Shown: positions 24,190 through 36,568, counted from the stretch's first letter. The stretch: 64,000 nucleotides of DNA from Combretum micranthum (GCA_024138025.1 JAMXBD010001573.1:186001-250000); one strand, 5' to 3'. Made by a program: numbers and translations. The notes: generated by a model not told the origin, from the sequence alone.

Positions 24190-25340
24190 GCTTAGCCCGA
24201 CTTTTCTCTTCTTTTCATGGTTCCTTCATATTCATGACAGTGGAAGCACTATCATAGTTTTCCCTTTCATAAAAATGTTTGAGCAAATGCCCATTCACCT
24301 TGAAAGTCAGATTATCATCAGTTTTCAATTCTACTACACCATAGGGAAAAACTTGAAAATTTCAAACAGTCCTGACCATCTTGATCTCAACTTTCCTAGA
24401 AACAACGTCAAACGAGAGTTATAAAGTAAAACTTTTTATCCAAGCAAAAACTCCCGCTTGATAATGTTTCTATCATGTCATCTCTTTGCTCGTTCTTTGT
24501 AGGTATGAGAATTCTCATAAGCTTCATTCCTCCATTCATCCAATTGATTCAATTGAAGCAATCTTTTCTCACCTGCAGCTTTTTCATCAAAATTAAAGAA
24601 TTTAATGGCCCAATATGCCTTGTGCTCAAGTTCTAAAGAAAGATGACATGATTTACCAAAAACAATCATAAATGGGGACATTCTAATAGGGGTTTTAAAA
24701 GTAGTTCTATAAGCCCATAATGCATCGTCTAGTTTTAAAGACCAATCTTTTCTCGATGCATTAACAGTTTTTTCCAAAATTCTTTTTATCTCCCTATTAG
24801 ATACCTCAACTTGTCCACTTGTTTGTGGATGATAGGGGGTAGCAATTTTGTGTGTAACACTATATTTTGACAAAATTTTTTCAAATTGCTTGTTACAAAA
24901 ATGTGATCCTCCATCACTAATGATAGCTCTAGGAACCCCAAATCTGGTAAAAATATTCTTTTTCAAAAATTTCTAAACTACTTGGGCATCATTTGTTTGT
25001 AAAGCAACAGCTTCCACCCATTTAGAAACATAATTGAATGCCACAAGTACATATTTGTTTCAAAAAGATGAGGGAAAAGGACCCATGAAGTCAATTCCCC
25101 ATACATCAAGAAGCTCAATTACCAGTATGTTGTTTTGTGGTAATTCATGTTTCTTGGAAATATTACCAGTTCTTTGACAATGAGCACAAGACAATAAATA
25201 TTTCCTGCAATCACGAAACAAATTAGGCCAATAAAATCCAGATGAAAGACTTTAGCTATAGTCCTTTGAAGACCAAAATGACCTCCTGCTTCTTTTGAAT
25301 GTCAATGCTCAATAATGTTAAGCTGTTCAGATTCAGGCAT
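24190..25340 (-). pseudogene. pol: Integrase (element 2)
   Basis: Minus-strand order: zinc domain (HSKEAGGHFG near 25300; the Cys pair only readable out of frame), core start near 25080-25110, then the open 24966-24478 stretch with [40 protein letters not shown] and [14 protein letters not shown]. The C-terminal domain follows with VLLYNSRL and FPYGVVELK to about 24190. D-D-E residues of the core are partly visible (D in ISDGG, E in GQVEVSN). Several stops and frameshifts. The 3' end lies close to the nested solo LTR. Confidence 0.85.
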
Positions 25341-25405
25341 ACAACGTCTAATTACTTGGTCAACACATTTTTTGAACAAATATGGTTCATCCCAAAAGTA
25401 GCTCT

Positions 25406-25990
25406 TTACATCATACAAAACTTTTTCTTTTGTTGATAAGATAAACCATATGGAATGATTTTGCTAACCAAGTAATTGACATAATCAGCATACCAAAGCA
25501 AATTTAGGATCTCTACTGCATGCAATTGTTCATCAGGAAACTTTTCATTGATAGGAATATCTAAACTATCAGATTCTAGTCTAGATAAATGATCAGCAAT
25601 CACATTCTCAGTTCCCTTCTTATCCTTAATTTCAAGATCAAATTCTTGCAGCAACAATATCCATCTAATCAACCTTGGCTTTGCATTAGCTTTAGCAAAC
25701 AAGTATTTCAAAACAGCATGATCAGTATATACTATGACTTTAGATCCTATCAGATAAGGCCTAAACTTGTCACAAGCAAATATAACAGCAAGAAGTTCCT
25801 TCTCAGTTGTGGTATAGTTTCTCTGAACCTCATTCAAAGTCCGACTAGCATAGTATATAACATAAAATAACTTACCTCTTCTCTGACCCAATACTGCTCC
25901 TACAACAAAGTTGCTGGCATCGCACATAAGTTCAAAAGGCAGCTCCTAATCAGGTGCAATAATCACTGGGGTAGATGTGAGCTTTTCCTT
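25406..25990 (-). pseudogene. pol: RNase H (element 2)
   Basis: 173-codon open stretch 25927-25406: [48 protein letters not shown] and IADHLSRLE. The CDAS, ETEK-like and TDH acidic motifs of Ty3/gypsy RNase H are in place. A stop separates it from the RT connection (TAG near 25945). Confidence 0.88.
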
Positions 25991-27252
25991 TAATAAGTTA
26001 AATGCCTGCAAACAATTGTCATCAAAATTAAACATTGTATCTTTCTCAAGAAGATTGCAAAGGGGTTTAGAAATTTTAGAGAAGTCTTTAATAAATCTCC
26101 TATAAAAAAACCAGCATGTCCTAAAAAACGTCTAACTCCCTTAACAGTAGTGGGTGGTGGCAATTTCTCTATGATCTCAATTTTGGCCTTATCAACTTCA
26201 ATTCCTCTCACTGAAACTTTATAACCCAAAATAATCCCTTCTCTTACCATGAAATAACATTTTTCCTAGTTTAAAATCAAATTTGTTTCTTTGCATCTTT
26301 GAAGAACACAAGCTAAGTTTTCTAAACATGCTTCAAAAGACTTTCCAAAAATAGAAAAATCATCCATAAAAATTTCAATAAAATTCTCAAGCATGTCAGA
26401 AAAGTAGCCATCATACACCTTTGAAAAGTAACAGGTGCATTGCAAAGACAAAGGGTATCCTCCTAAAAGCAAAAGTGCCATAGGGACAAGTAAAAGTGGT
26501 TTTTTCTTGGTCATCAGGAGCTATAGAAATTTGATTATAACCAAAGTAACCATCTAAAAAGCAATAATAATCATGCCCTGCAAGTTTTTCTAACATTTGA
26601 TCAATGAAAGGGAGGGGAAAGTGATCTTTTCTGGTGGAATCGTTTAACTTTCTATAATCAATGCAAACTCTCCACCTAGTTACAGTACGAGTAGGAATCA
26701 AGTGATTTCTTCATTTTTCACTACAGTTATATCACCTTTTTTTGGTACAACTTGAACTGGACTTACCCACTTACTATCAGAGATAGGATAGATAATACCT
26801 GCATCAAGTAGTTTCAGAACTTCTGTTTTTACTAACTCCTTAAGTGTTGGATTAAGTCTCCTTTGTGGTTGAACTGTCAGTTTGTACTCAGCTTCCATCA
26901 AGATTTTGTGAGTGCAAATTATAGGGCTAATTCCCATGATATCAGCAATAGTCCAATCAATTGCTTCTTTATGCTTCCTTAGAACTCCAAGCAGCTGCTG
27001 CTCTTGTTCACCTGTCAAATAAGATGAAACAATTATTGGCAAAGTATCTCCAATTCCTAGAAAAGCATATTTTAAATGTGAAGGAAGGGGTTTAAGCTCA
27101 AGATTTGGTGCCTGTATCAATGATGGTACTGGCTTGCTTTCACTAGTGCCTAGCTCCTCATAATATCTTCCTTTGATTTGGTGCACTTTCTCAACTTCTT
27201 CTTCTTGCTCATCATCACTCCATTCATCAAGATTTCTTAAAACAGATTCCAC
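25991..27252 (-). pseudogene. pol: Reverse transcriptase (element 2)
   Basis: Four overlapping minus frames give the leader (27252-26698: GVLRKHKEAIDWTIADIMGI, ending in VQVVPKKG), fingers (RVCIDYRKLNDSTRKDHFPL), palm (HDYYCFLDGYFGYNQI), catalytic loop FMDDFSIFG near 26355 and thumb (VRRFLGHAGF near 26120). YxDD is FMDD, normal for Athila-type elements. Frameshifts near 26700, 26450 and 26260 inactivate it. Confidence 0.88.
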
Positions 27253-27389
27253 AGTCTCTACACCTACAATCTCTTCAACAGACTCAGAAATAAACTCATC
27301 AATAATATCAATAGTATAATAGGAACCTTTATCAAATCTTTTTATTGCATCGTAATCTGATCATTTTCTACCCTTAAAGTAAGTTTACC

Positions 27390-27900
27390 TTATTCCACAT
27401 CAATTAATGCTTTACCGGTTGCAAGGAATGGTCTGCCAAGAATCATTGGGACTTCACGATCCTTATCCATTTCCAAGACTGTAAAGTCTACAGGAAATAT
27501 GAACTTGTCAACTTTCACCAAAACATTTTCAACAATACCACGTGGGTATTTGACACTTCTATCTGCAAGTTGCAAAGTGACATGAGTCTACTTGCATTCT
27601 TCAAGTCCTAATTTCCTGAAAATGGATAGAGGCATAAGATTAATACTTGCACCAAAATCAATAAGTACTTTATCAAAATGAAATTTTCCTATAGTGCAAG
27701 GAACAACAAAACTCCCCTATCTCTTTGTTTGGTAGGCAAGTGAGGTAGACTTTTCTGCAAAATCATGGAACATTCTCCTATGAGCATCACTGATTCATTT
27801 CCATCAATCCTTCTCTTCTTAATAAGTAATTCCTTGATAAATTTTGCATATGAAGGCATTTCTTGAATCACTTCTAAGAATGGAATATTGATTGCAACTT
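27390..27900 (-). pseudogene. pro: Aspartic protease (element 2)
   Basis: Minus: EMPSYAKFIKELLIKKRR (gag-protease linker, 27871 on), DFGASINLM active-site loop at about 27659-27640 (usually DLGAS), then [18 protein letters not shown], and [17 protein letters not shown] ending in a stop at 27390. One frameshift in the LPTKQ region near 27715 and one stop near 27587. Confidence 0.85.
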
Positions 27901-27949
27901 CTTGAAAATATCTAGAAACTTTGAAAATTGCTTATCCAATTTTTGTTGC

Positions 27950-29485
27950 TTCAATCTTCCGGGAAAAGGAATAGTGGAACATAAGATCTTACTTCAGGTG
28001 ATTTTTGCACAGGTTCCTCCATCTTTTGTTTTCCTTTGTCTTTAACTGGAATCTCCTCAGTTTCCTGAACTTTTGACTTAGCGGTCTCAACTTCTTTACC
28101 ACTTCTTAAAATTATTGCATTCATAGTTTTAGGATTTTCCTCAGTGTTGCTCGGTAGAGAACCAGATGGTCTATTACTAATTTGCTGAGCAAGCTGATGA
28201 AATTTCCCTTGAAGATCTTGAATAATCGCATGCTATTTGTTGAGTGTGGTCTGAGTAGTTTGAATGAAAGTTTTTAACAACTCATCAGTTGAAATTTGAT
28301 TTTGCTAAGGTGGAGGCTGAGTATTTCTTATGGGACCTTGTCTTTGAAATCCAGGCGGGGGCTTGAAAACATTTGCATCATTCTTATAGGAAAGATTTAG
28401 ATGATTACGCCATTCTGGATTATAAGTATTTGAATATGATCCATAATTAACCCTTCCAAAGTTTCCAACATAGTTGAGTTGCTCTCCACTTGATGATGGT
28501 GTATTATCATGAGGACAATCATAAGCTGGATGTGGTCCTAAGCACAACTCACAAGTAGCAACCTGATTAGTATTCAAAGAACTAGATGCTACAAGCTTAC
28601 TCACTTGTGTAGTTAAAGCTGAAACTTGAGCAGTGAGTTGTTTCATGGATTCACTATCTTGAACAGATTCCACCTTTGATATTGTCCTTTCACCGCTCCA
28701 GTTGTGAGCACTAGATGCTAATTCTTCAATTAATGCACTAGCTTCATCATATGTTTTTCCCATGAGTGATCCTCTGGATGTAGCATCCACCAATGATCTC
28801 AAAGTCTCATCTAGACTAAGAAAGAAATTTTCAATCAAGAGATTATTCGAAAGTCCATGATGTGGGCATTTCCTAACTACTTCTTTGAATCTTTCCCAAG
28901 CTTCATATAATGATTCTCCAGGAAATTTTGTGAAGTTGGTGATTTCATTTCTTAATCTAGCAATTCTGGCAGGAGGGAAAAATCTCTTCAAAAACTTTGT
29001 TGTCAAATCTGCCCATGAAGTAATTGATTCGGGTGGTTGAGAGTTGAATCATGCCAATGCTTTATCCCTAAGAGAGAAAGGAAAAAGCTGCATTCTAATG
29101 GCCTCATCTGTTATGCCATTAAGCTTGATAGTATTGCAATATTGGAGAAATTTGGCAATGTATTCATCGGTGTTTCATTAGGATATGCTCCAAATTGATG
29201 TGATTCAACCATCTGAATCAATGCTGGTTTTAGCTCAAAATTGTTGGCTTGTACTGCAGGTCTTCTCACAGTAGGACCTTGAACAGTAGGTACTATATAA
29301 TCCTGAAGTACACTAACAGATGCAGCTTGAATTTGATTGTTGTTTGGATCAATGTTGCCCTCATTGTTTCTTAGTTCATTTTCTGCCATTTCTTCTTGTC
29401 TTCTGTTTTCTCTTCTTTGTTGATGTAGGGTTCGTTCTATTTCAGGATCAATTGGTAGAATTTCGCTACTTCTACTCCTATGCAT
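27950..29485 (-). pseudogene. gag: gag (element 2)
   Basis: Starts MHRSRSSEILPIDPEIERTL at 29485. The N-terminal part runs to a one-base frameshift near 29165; the capsid domain continues as MQLFPFSLRDKALA (then TGA in place of Trp) and, from 29006, TTKFLKRFFPPARIARLRNE and GESLYEAWERFKEVVRKCPH. A single CCHC knuckle, CELCLGPHPAYDC, lies near 28540-28500. A hydrophilic C-terminal part extends towards the protease with stops. Family role: particle assembly. Confidence 0.88.
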
Positions 29486-29576
29486 GTAACCTGCAAAAAG
29501 AAGAGAAAATAATCAATTTCCATGGCAAAACACCTAAACTACTAGCAAAACTAAAAGTGATCTAATATTAATTTTT

Positions 29577-29596
29577 GGTCTCCGACAACGGCGCCA
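29577..29596 (-). other. Primer-binding site, tRNA-Asp type (element 2)
   Basis: Minus TGGCGCCGTTGTCGGAGACC, complementary with two mismatches to the 3' end of plant tRNA-Asp (…CCCCGGCAACGGCGCCA), 7 bp inside the 5' LTR. Typical of Athila. Confidence 0.88.
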
Positions 29597-30597
29597 AAAA
29601 ACTTGATCTGATTAGAATGTATATATAATTTCAGATACTACTAGCAAGTGTACTGGGTCTTGATCAAGTAATATAGAAGTGAGTTGAGTATCGTTCCCAC
29701 AAGGACTAAATTAACTACTAGATTGATATTAGTTTATACTAATATTTAGGCAATCAAAATTTATCAATTAACTAACTAATTCTATCTATATGAATGCAAT
29801 GAGATTGTGAGGAGTTATATAAGATGAATGTGGGAAGGAACAAAATCCATCCTAATTTTTTACTAATCGTGCTGAATCTATATTATATGAATAATTAGGA
29901 TTGTGGATATTTGTAAGAAATTGTTAACACCTAAAACTATCAAGTTTTAGTAGACCATAAAATAATCTATTAGCTTCTACTATACAAATTATCAATGGAA
30001 TCTAATTTACAATCATAAATTTTCCAATTCTATAATTGTTTAATATCCTAAATTAACTTCTCCTAATTCCTTAGTGAGAAATTAAAATAAAATATTGCAT
30101 GAATCGCAAAAAAACAATTTCCAAATTAATATTAAACTTAATTGCTTTCACAATTATGAACCCTAATTCTTTTTCCACATTATTAGAATTCTTATCAATT
30201 CAATTTCAATTAGAAATAAAATAGATAATTAGGATTCAATACAAATATTCCATAATTCTAACAATCCTATAATATAAATTCAAGAATCACTTTAGCAAAA
30301 TTAGGATTTCATCACTTCCCATAAAGAAAAGTTTAGCTACTCATGGATGTTGATTCAACAATCAAATAAGAATATGTAATTGATAACATTATGAACAGAT
30401 AATTCAAATAAATGAATTGCATAAGAAAGAGATTAGATATCACTAATGCAATCTTCAATTACAATTCTTGAAAGCTCAAATTCTCTCACAAATCTCTATG
30501 AAAATGCTAAGACTATTTGTATACTGAAGTGTATTATACTTTGCTTCTGCTTGTTGTTGTTGCCTCTTGCTTGTTCAACTAGAGGAGGGAGATCCCC

Positions 30598-30605
30598 TAT
30601 TTATA
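30598..30605 (-). promoter_or_regulatory. Putative TATA box in element 2 5' LTR
   Basis: TATAAATA on minus with GGGGATCTCCCTCC downstream, conserved with 15506-15513. This copy would drive the element. Confidence 0.5.
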
Positions 30606-30655
30606 GGAAAAATTTCGTGTAAAGAATTAAATGAAAAATTGCAATTTCACTTTGT

Positions 30656-31210
30656 ACGCCGGCAGTTACAAATCCTACGCCGGTGGCTTACGGACGGCGT
30701 ATAGTCATTTTCTTCTTTGCGCAGGCAGTGCACTGGCAGCTTTCAACTTTGTTACAAGTGTAGGCCGCTTCTGCGCCGGCGGCTTAGATATAGATCTAGC
30801 CGGCATATATGATGAGAAATGAAAGGTTGGACCAATTTATAATGAAAGCTGTCCCAAAGCTGGCGGCTTTCATGCTAGCTTAGATAATCCATCAAATTTG
30901 GTCTCTTCAATTGCCTCCGAGCATGTGTTGTTTACTTGTCGCTTCTGATCTCTGATCTATACTATCTCAACGCTGGCGGCTTAGTAGCCAGCGTAGGTTG
31001 TAACTCTTTTTGCGCTGGCATCGTTTGAGTTTTGAGCTGCCGGCCTTCAATGTATGCTGGTCTATTCAACTTCTACGCCGGCAGCTTTGAGGCAGCGTAC
31101 ATTTAGTTGAGACAATCCTTGTAAAGCTGGCAGTGTAGGCAACGATTTTGGGTGAGTGCATCTTGTAAGCCGTTTGAACGCCGGTGGCGTTGAAGTCAGA
31201 AAAACCGGCG
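30656..31210. repeat. Dispersed GCCGGCGGCTT motif cluster (5' LTR of element 2)
   Basis: Same motif series as 15564-16120. Several copies differ between the LTRs by single transitions, for example CGCCGG against CGCTGG. Confidence 0.8.
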
Positions 31211-31359
31211 TATTCTTGAATTTTTTCAATTTTTATTCTAAAGTTTCTTGTTTTGATTTCTTTGTCAAAATTAGACCTGAAACATGAATTTTAATCAAAA
31301 CAAGTATCTATTCTAGCTAATTTAAATATCAATAAGTTGTATAAAATATGATCTTATCA

Positions 31360-31565
31360 CTTTTGTTGCAAAAAATTTTGAAATTTGGATAACCACGATA
31401 GGATTCGTGTTCAGCACATATCCAAAAGGGATAACCGATGTTTGGTCCATTGTCACAATTCTATGGTACACGTGCCTCAAATCTGGAGTCATCTGCGATA
31501 ACTGAATTTTTTGATGCAATGAATGCAATTAAAACAAATATTGGGTCATACCTATGGCTGGTCAT
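31360..31565 (-). pseudogene. Pseudogene A, 5' part of exon 1: signal peptide and GUB_WAK start
   Basis: Minus ATG at 31565 opens a signal-peptide-like MTSHRYDPIFVLIAFIAS, then the GUB_WAK signature IGYPFWI and YRGYPNFKIFCNK. A TAG at 31463-31461 interrupts it just before NCDNGPNIGYPFW. At 31360 the exon is cut by element 2 and resumes at 14482 in frame once one copy of the CTTTT duplication is discounted. An earlier ATG 9 bp upstream gives only a three-codon ORF. In LRK10-like receptors this domain is extracellular and binds pectin fragments (family knowledge). Confidence 0.8.
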
Positions 31566-32673
31566 GGAGTCATGGTGGTGGTGATCCGTTAGGAAATGAA
31601 GGAAAGAATTGAAGAAAAATACAAAACGTAAAGAGATGGAGACGAAAAAGGCCTCTGGTGGAATTTTTTATTTTTTTGGTGTGGTAGTCGTGACTTATGA
31701 CTTAGTCTTGCGGCAATGTTTTTAAGTAATCCTAACTCCAACCAATCGTCTTGTTTCGATTTTTCCACAACAAAAAGCAAAATACTAGTGAATTGTTGGT
31801 CAGTGAAACAGGAAGTGATGCCATACTTGAACTGCTCATTATGTCTAAAAACATTAATGTAATGTATGGAAACAATAATAACTCGGATATCGTGGTCAAA
31901 TGATATTATATGGCCAACCAAGATTTAGGTTTGAAGGTGGACCAAGTATTGACATGTTGATACCTACTCTTGTACCCCCAACTCATGAAAATATTATATT
32001 TTTAAACTATAGCGAATGATACCGGCAATTTTTTTTTTTTTAAATGGAAATGATTATATGACATAGTCCTTCGTTTTAAATTTTTTAAAGGTCATTTGAT
32101 AATTCAATATTGATGAATAGTGTATTGCGTTGGTAATGATTACATCATGTAACCATGATATTTTATACGGATGTGTTACACCTAAAAATGGAATCAATGG
32201 TTTCTTAAACAAGATGAAGTTACTTTAAAGCATATACATATATAAAGAAAAAACTTGGAATTGGTGACGAAAATTTCCGATTCTTAAATGGAGTTTCATA
32301 ATCAAATTGAGCTCAAATACATGTTTACATAATGAATATATGGTGTGATTGAATCGTAACAAATTGAGATAAAAAAAAAAAAAAAAAAGGTCCATAAGAA
32401 AAACAAAAATAGTTAAGCAATAGGTTTTAAGAGGAACTATAGCTCGGAGATTTTAACGAAAGAGACCAAAATCATATTGAAGTAATGAATAATATGATAT
32501 TAGAAAAATAAACGTAAAACAATTGCTTTCGAAGGCAATAGGACATTTGGACCAAGAGGACGTCAGGGATGAATAATGTGCCAAATGGAGATTCTAAATT
32601 ATCTTCACTTTAACAAAGTATGAACTTAAAGAGATTATCACTGGCCCACAAAACCGAAAGTCATGCTCTCGAT
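31566..32673. other. Upstream flank of pseudogene A, no gene seen
   Basis: AT-rich. May contain the old promoter of A (minus strand). Homopolymer runs lie near 32030-32042 (T) and 32372-32388 (A). The open frame at 31921-31589 on minus has no family resemblance that I recognise. Confidence 0.5.
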
Positions 32674-33014
32674 TAGGATGGTAAACGAGTCAATATAGTA
32701 CCAAGTTCAAATACGATTCGAATGAAAAACTCAAATTCGAACTTTATCGTGTTTTGATTTTTAAACTCGAACTCAACTCGATTTAATACTCAATAATAAT
32801 GAACTCAACTCGATTAAGCTTGATTATTCTTTTAAATATTGATTTAACTATAAAAAATATTTAGTATTCGATAAGTCTCTAATCAATATTCATTTCGATT
32901 AAGCTCGAAAGCTCAACAAACTGAGTATTTTAAAGCTCGAACTCGATCTCGATAGCTACTCGAGTAGCTCGAACTCAAGCTCGACTCGATTATAAGCGAA
33001 TCGAATTTGAACTT
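32674..33014. mobile_element. hAT-like MITE, left part, split by element 3
   Basis: Begins TAGGATGGTAAACGAGTC; the other terminus, GACTCAATTACAGCCTTA, is at 46889-46906 after element 3. The ends are imperfect inverted repeats (12 of 18). The interior is rich in CTCGA/AGCTCGA direct and inverted words, as in plant hAT MITEs. Flanking 8-mers CTCTCGAT and CTCCATTT agree at only four positions, so the TSD is not secure. Confidence 0.6.
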
Positions 33015-33716
33015 TGTAAACCCCGGTTTTTCAAGTAGCCAAGAAAACCCTAGAACCGGAAACCAAAACCCTAAATCGGAATAGCTTAAGTCTGGAGTGA
33101 GAACTAGGAACCCTAATTCCGGCTTTTCCTCGGTTTCCAATTAATAAACTTTTCTAAGAAAATTTAATTTTGATTATAGTTCTTGATTATATTTCAAACT
33201 AAGAAAATATCTGATTTTAAGAAAATTTCAATTCCGGGTCATCCCGAGACCTATTATAGAAAAAACGTGCCCCGGAACTAGAATTTCGAAAATATACTTA
33301 TGAGTACTCATTTAAACCGAAATAAAATAAGGATTTCAAAAATATATTTTTCATAATTTTCCAGTTTATGAAAAATACAGTTATAGCCTTTTTATTCGTA
33401 TTTCATTACTACCGGAAATTAAATTGTCTTGTCAACTATTCATTACTATTCATAAAGGTACTACCTAGCCTACCTATTAGCCACCCTACAAGTCTAACTC
33501 TTATCATCAATCAAATCTCTTCCATTCTTCCATAACTTTTGTCCCTTCACTTCATTTCATCTAATGTCAAGTGATACAAATCCAATCAAAGCTAAATCAT
33601 GATGGAACAAGGCAAGCTCCCCTCTCCCCTTAAGCTTCAAACCGGCGCCAATTTGGCCCCCACCCTCCCATGCTCCTTTTGAATTTTCCTTATTCATTTA
33701 ACCTAATTACACTTCC

Positions 33717-33723
33717 TATATAA
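33717..33723 (+). promoter_or_regulatory. Putative TATA box in element 3 5' LTR
   Basis: CCTATATAAGC, followed by a CT-rich leader (TCTCTCTCTCCTC). Matches 44081-44087 in the 3' LTR. Confidence 0.5.
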
Positions 33724-35725
33724 GCTATCTTTCCTCTCTCTCTCCTCATTCTTCACTTTCCAAATTTTACAAACTGTAAAAAGCTCCAAAATCATCTCCT
33801 TTTCTCTCTTGGCCGAAAGTCTTGGAGCCCCCACACACACACACAACTTCCATTTACTCTTTACATCTCCTTTCTACTTCAAGTAAGTAAAGTTCCACTT
33901 CTTCCCACTCATAAAACTTTGTTATGGCTAAGTGATTTTTGGATATTTCAACTCCATGTCCCCATGATCTTTTAGTACGGACAATGAGATATCAAAACAA
34001 AAATCCCGAACCATTACAAAGTGGATCTAACTTTTAAAAAAAGCATTCATACCAAAAGCTTGAAGTTCCTTCAACAAAAAGTGTTTTTAAACAAAGATCT
34101 TTTATAAAAATATAGTTTTTATATTTTCAAAACTCATTTAAGCATTTGATAAGTAGATCCATCACTTTATCACTCATGATCATGTAGGCATTTAAAGTTT
34201 CATTATTATTTTGTTTTTATGTGCATAAATAGTCTTAAATACTTTTGTCTTTAGTAAATGACTTTCCTAGTATATAGATCTATAGATAGATGAGTCCATG
34301 AAGTCAAAAAGAAAAGTACTTTACAAGAAAAAGACTTATGAAAATTCGGATGACTTTGAAAACCTAGGTCAAAAACACTTTTAACAACTTCTAAACATAT
34401 ATTTTATAAGAGAAATGAAGCCTATGGGTAATAGATAATGTTTAGTAGTATTTCTTATGAGTCTAAATGAGTTTTTACTAAAGAAAAGGTTGGAAACAAG
34501 AAATAAAGTCCATAGGAGTTTTGAGCTAGAAGTCATGTAGACAAAAATTCGTAATAATGGATGTAGGGTTAGAAAACACTATTTTTCCAACTTCAAAAAT
34601 GATATTTTCTTAAACAAATGAAGTCCTTAGGATATAGGTATAATAAATACTTAAAGTTTTAAGTACAAAATATATTTTTCCTAAAGGAACCAACTTGAAA
34701 ATGGACTTTTGTAAATTCGGATTTTTGGAAACCCCATAGTAAAAGACCCACTTAAAAGTTTTAAATGTGGATTTTATTAAAGAAATAAAGCCTTAGGATA
34801 TAACTAATATAAGGGTCAAAATTTCTTTAAACAAAGTAGAGTTTTCTAAAGAAAATCCTTGTAATATGTAGGAGTGGTCAAGTGTGGAAATTCACTTACT
34901 AAACATTGGTATAAAATGGTTTCTAAAAAAAGTTTATTTTAAAATTCTTTAAATCTAAAAAGTTATGAGAACATAGACTCATTAAAGTTCACATCATGAC
35001 ATTCATGATAGGGAAAACCATTACCATTGCATTTAGTATCATTTTATACTTAGGAATCTCAAATGCATTCATGAAAACGCATTTTTGGAATTGATAAACC
35101 CGCTGTACAGATCTGATCCCTCAATTCCGAGGCTTAGATATTTTCAAAACTTAATTTAAACTTCATATTTAGAAAGCTCTTTCGAAGTAGATAGAAATCG
35201 GTATAAAATTTGCAAAATTCCGACTTAAAACGACCAAGTTATGGCCATTTTAAAACGGAACTTCGGAAATGACGCGAATTCCGATTTTACTAAGTTTTCT
35301 TAGAGTTTAGTGTCCTAAGTTGATAGAATACTTATTAGGGCATTTTCTTATATGAATAGGTGAACCCGTGGACGGTGACTATTTGCCTCCGGACTATTAT
35401 TACTAGAAGAACGGAGTACCAATGGCGGAGTGAGTTTTTCTTCCCGATTCATTTATTGTATGTGCTTGTAAAGTAGTGCACTAGAATGTAGGTCAATTGA
35501 ATGGAATATGAATGATGGGGATTAATGGGAAATTATATGATTGATGATGATGTGAGAACACAAATTAAGAATATCGAAACCGGGTGATAAACTTTGATTG
35601 TATAGTTAGCTATGATGGATGGTCTGATAAATTGATTGATCGCCTAAGTAAATTGGCTTAATCAACTACTGGACTAATGCTAAATTGGCATGTGCATATC
35701 ACAAGGGGATGGAGCATGAGCATTT

Positions 35726-35940
35726 GTAGGTTAGTCGTGAACCATAAACGACATCGAATAATCGTAGGTTAGTCGTGAACCATAAACGACATCGAATAAT
35801 CGTAGGTTAGTCGTGAACCATAAACGACATCGAATAATCGTAGGTTAGTCGTGAACCATAAACGACATCGAATAATCGTAGGTTAGTCGTGAACCATAAA
35901 CGACATCGAATAATCGTAGGTTAGCCGTGAACCATAAACG
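35726..35940 (+). repeat. 38-bp tandem repeat, about six copies (5' LTR of element 3)
   Basis: Units start at 35726, 35764, 35802, 35840, 35878 and 35916, each beginning GTAGGTTAGTCGTGAACC. Each unit holds an inverted pair, GTCGTGAACCATAAACGAC, giving hairpin potential. The last unit is partial and has GCCGTG instead of GTCGTG. Confidence 0.97.
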
Positions 35941-36556
35941 GGATATTGTTAGTACCGCAGTATTCGTTAATCTGCTAACCCGGGATGGAGGGCGCAATTC
36001 CATCCACATATGATTTCCGGTTGGTCATATGTATGTTGAACTCATGTGTTTGATGCATACACTTGCTTGATTAATAACTTGATTGAATTGCTGTGACATA
36101 AATGTTTTTGTGGGAGATTACACTCACTAAGCTAGTTAGCTTACGTCCCTACAGTCCATTCCTTTTGCAGCTTACACATTTATGGCTTAGGCGACGAGAC
36201 CCGGCTGAACAGGTACCGAAGCTAGGAGTTTTCCCTAGAAGTTGTAATTTCTGTATTAGACTTCCATAGAAAACTTCTAAGACTTGGATGACTGTAATGG
36301 ACCGTTAAATATTCTTTTGCGGGGGAATGCCCCTTAGAATTTGTAATATTTATTTATGTTTCATGAATTATATCCTATTGCCTATGCATGCCAAATTAAG
36401 CTTTTATCTCCATTCGGACTTGTACTCTATTGTGTAAAGGTACGCCTTACATCTATATGAGACTCTCGAAAGACTAAGGTGGTAATTCGGGAATCTTATA
36501 TGGCATGTGGCGGACTGTTACGTTTAGGGTACCCTATGGGGCGTGACAGTTTAAGT

Positions 36557-36568
36557 TGGTATCAGAGC
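36557..36568 (+). other. Primer-binding site, tRNA-iMet type (element 3)
   Basis: TGGTATCAGAGC, 8 bp after the LTR end; identical to element 1. Confidence 0.92.

Larger units (their letters stand above)
14483..31359 (-). mobile_element. Element 2: Athila-like Ty3/gypsy retrotransposon, TSD CTTTT
   Basis: Two direct repeats (14483-16265, 29604-31359) bound an internal region coding on minus: gag, protease, RT, RNase H, integrase and a further ORF. Flanking CTTTT (14478-14482 and 31360-31364) is a perfect 5-bp TSD. The tRNA-Asp-type primer site and the ORF after integrase are Athila traits. The two LTRs differ by an estimated 2-4%, mostly transitions, plus a roughly 28-bp indel, so insertion is moderately recent. 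It landed in exon 1 of pseudogene A. It contains a nested solo LTR at 20407-24094. Non-autonomous now, since every reading frame is broken. Confidence 0.95.
29604..31359 (-). mobile_element. 5' LTR of element 2
   Basis: 1756 bp, same termini as 14483-16265. On minus it begins TGATAAGATCATATTTTATA. Includes the GCCGGCGGCTT cluster at 30656-31210. Confidence 0.95.
33015..36548 (+). mobile_element. 5' LTR of element 3
   Basis: 3534 bp. Contains GCCGGCGCC-type box near 33642, TATA, (CA)n at 33833-33845, the conserved AGTTATGGCCATTTTAAA block near 35239 and the 38-bp tandem array at 35726-35940. Confidence 0.95.

Noticed and set aside
31589..31921. 110-codon minus-strand ORF upstream of pseudogene A
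   Set aside because: No recognisable domain, AT-rich, and located where the promoter and 5' leader of A would be.
35726..35940. Regularly spaced 38-bp repeats looking like a CRISPR array
   Set aside because: The repeats are directly adjacent with no variable spacers, lie in a plant LTR, and recur in the other LTR.
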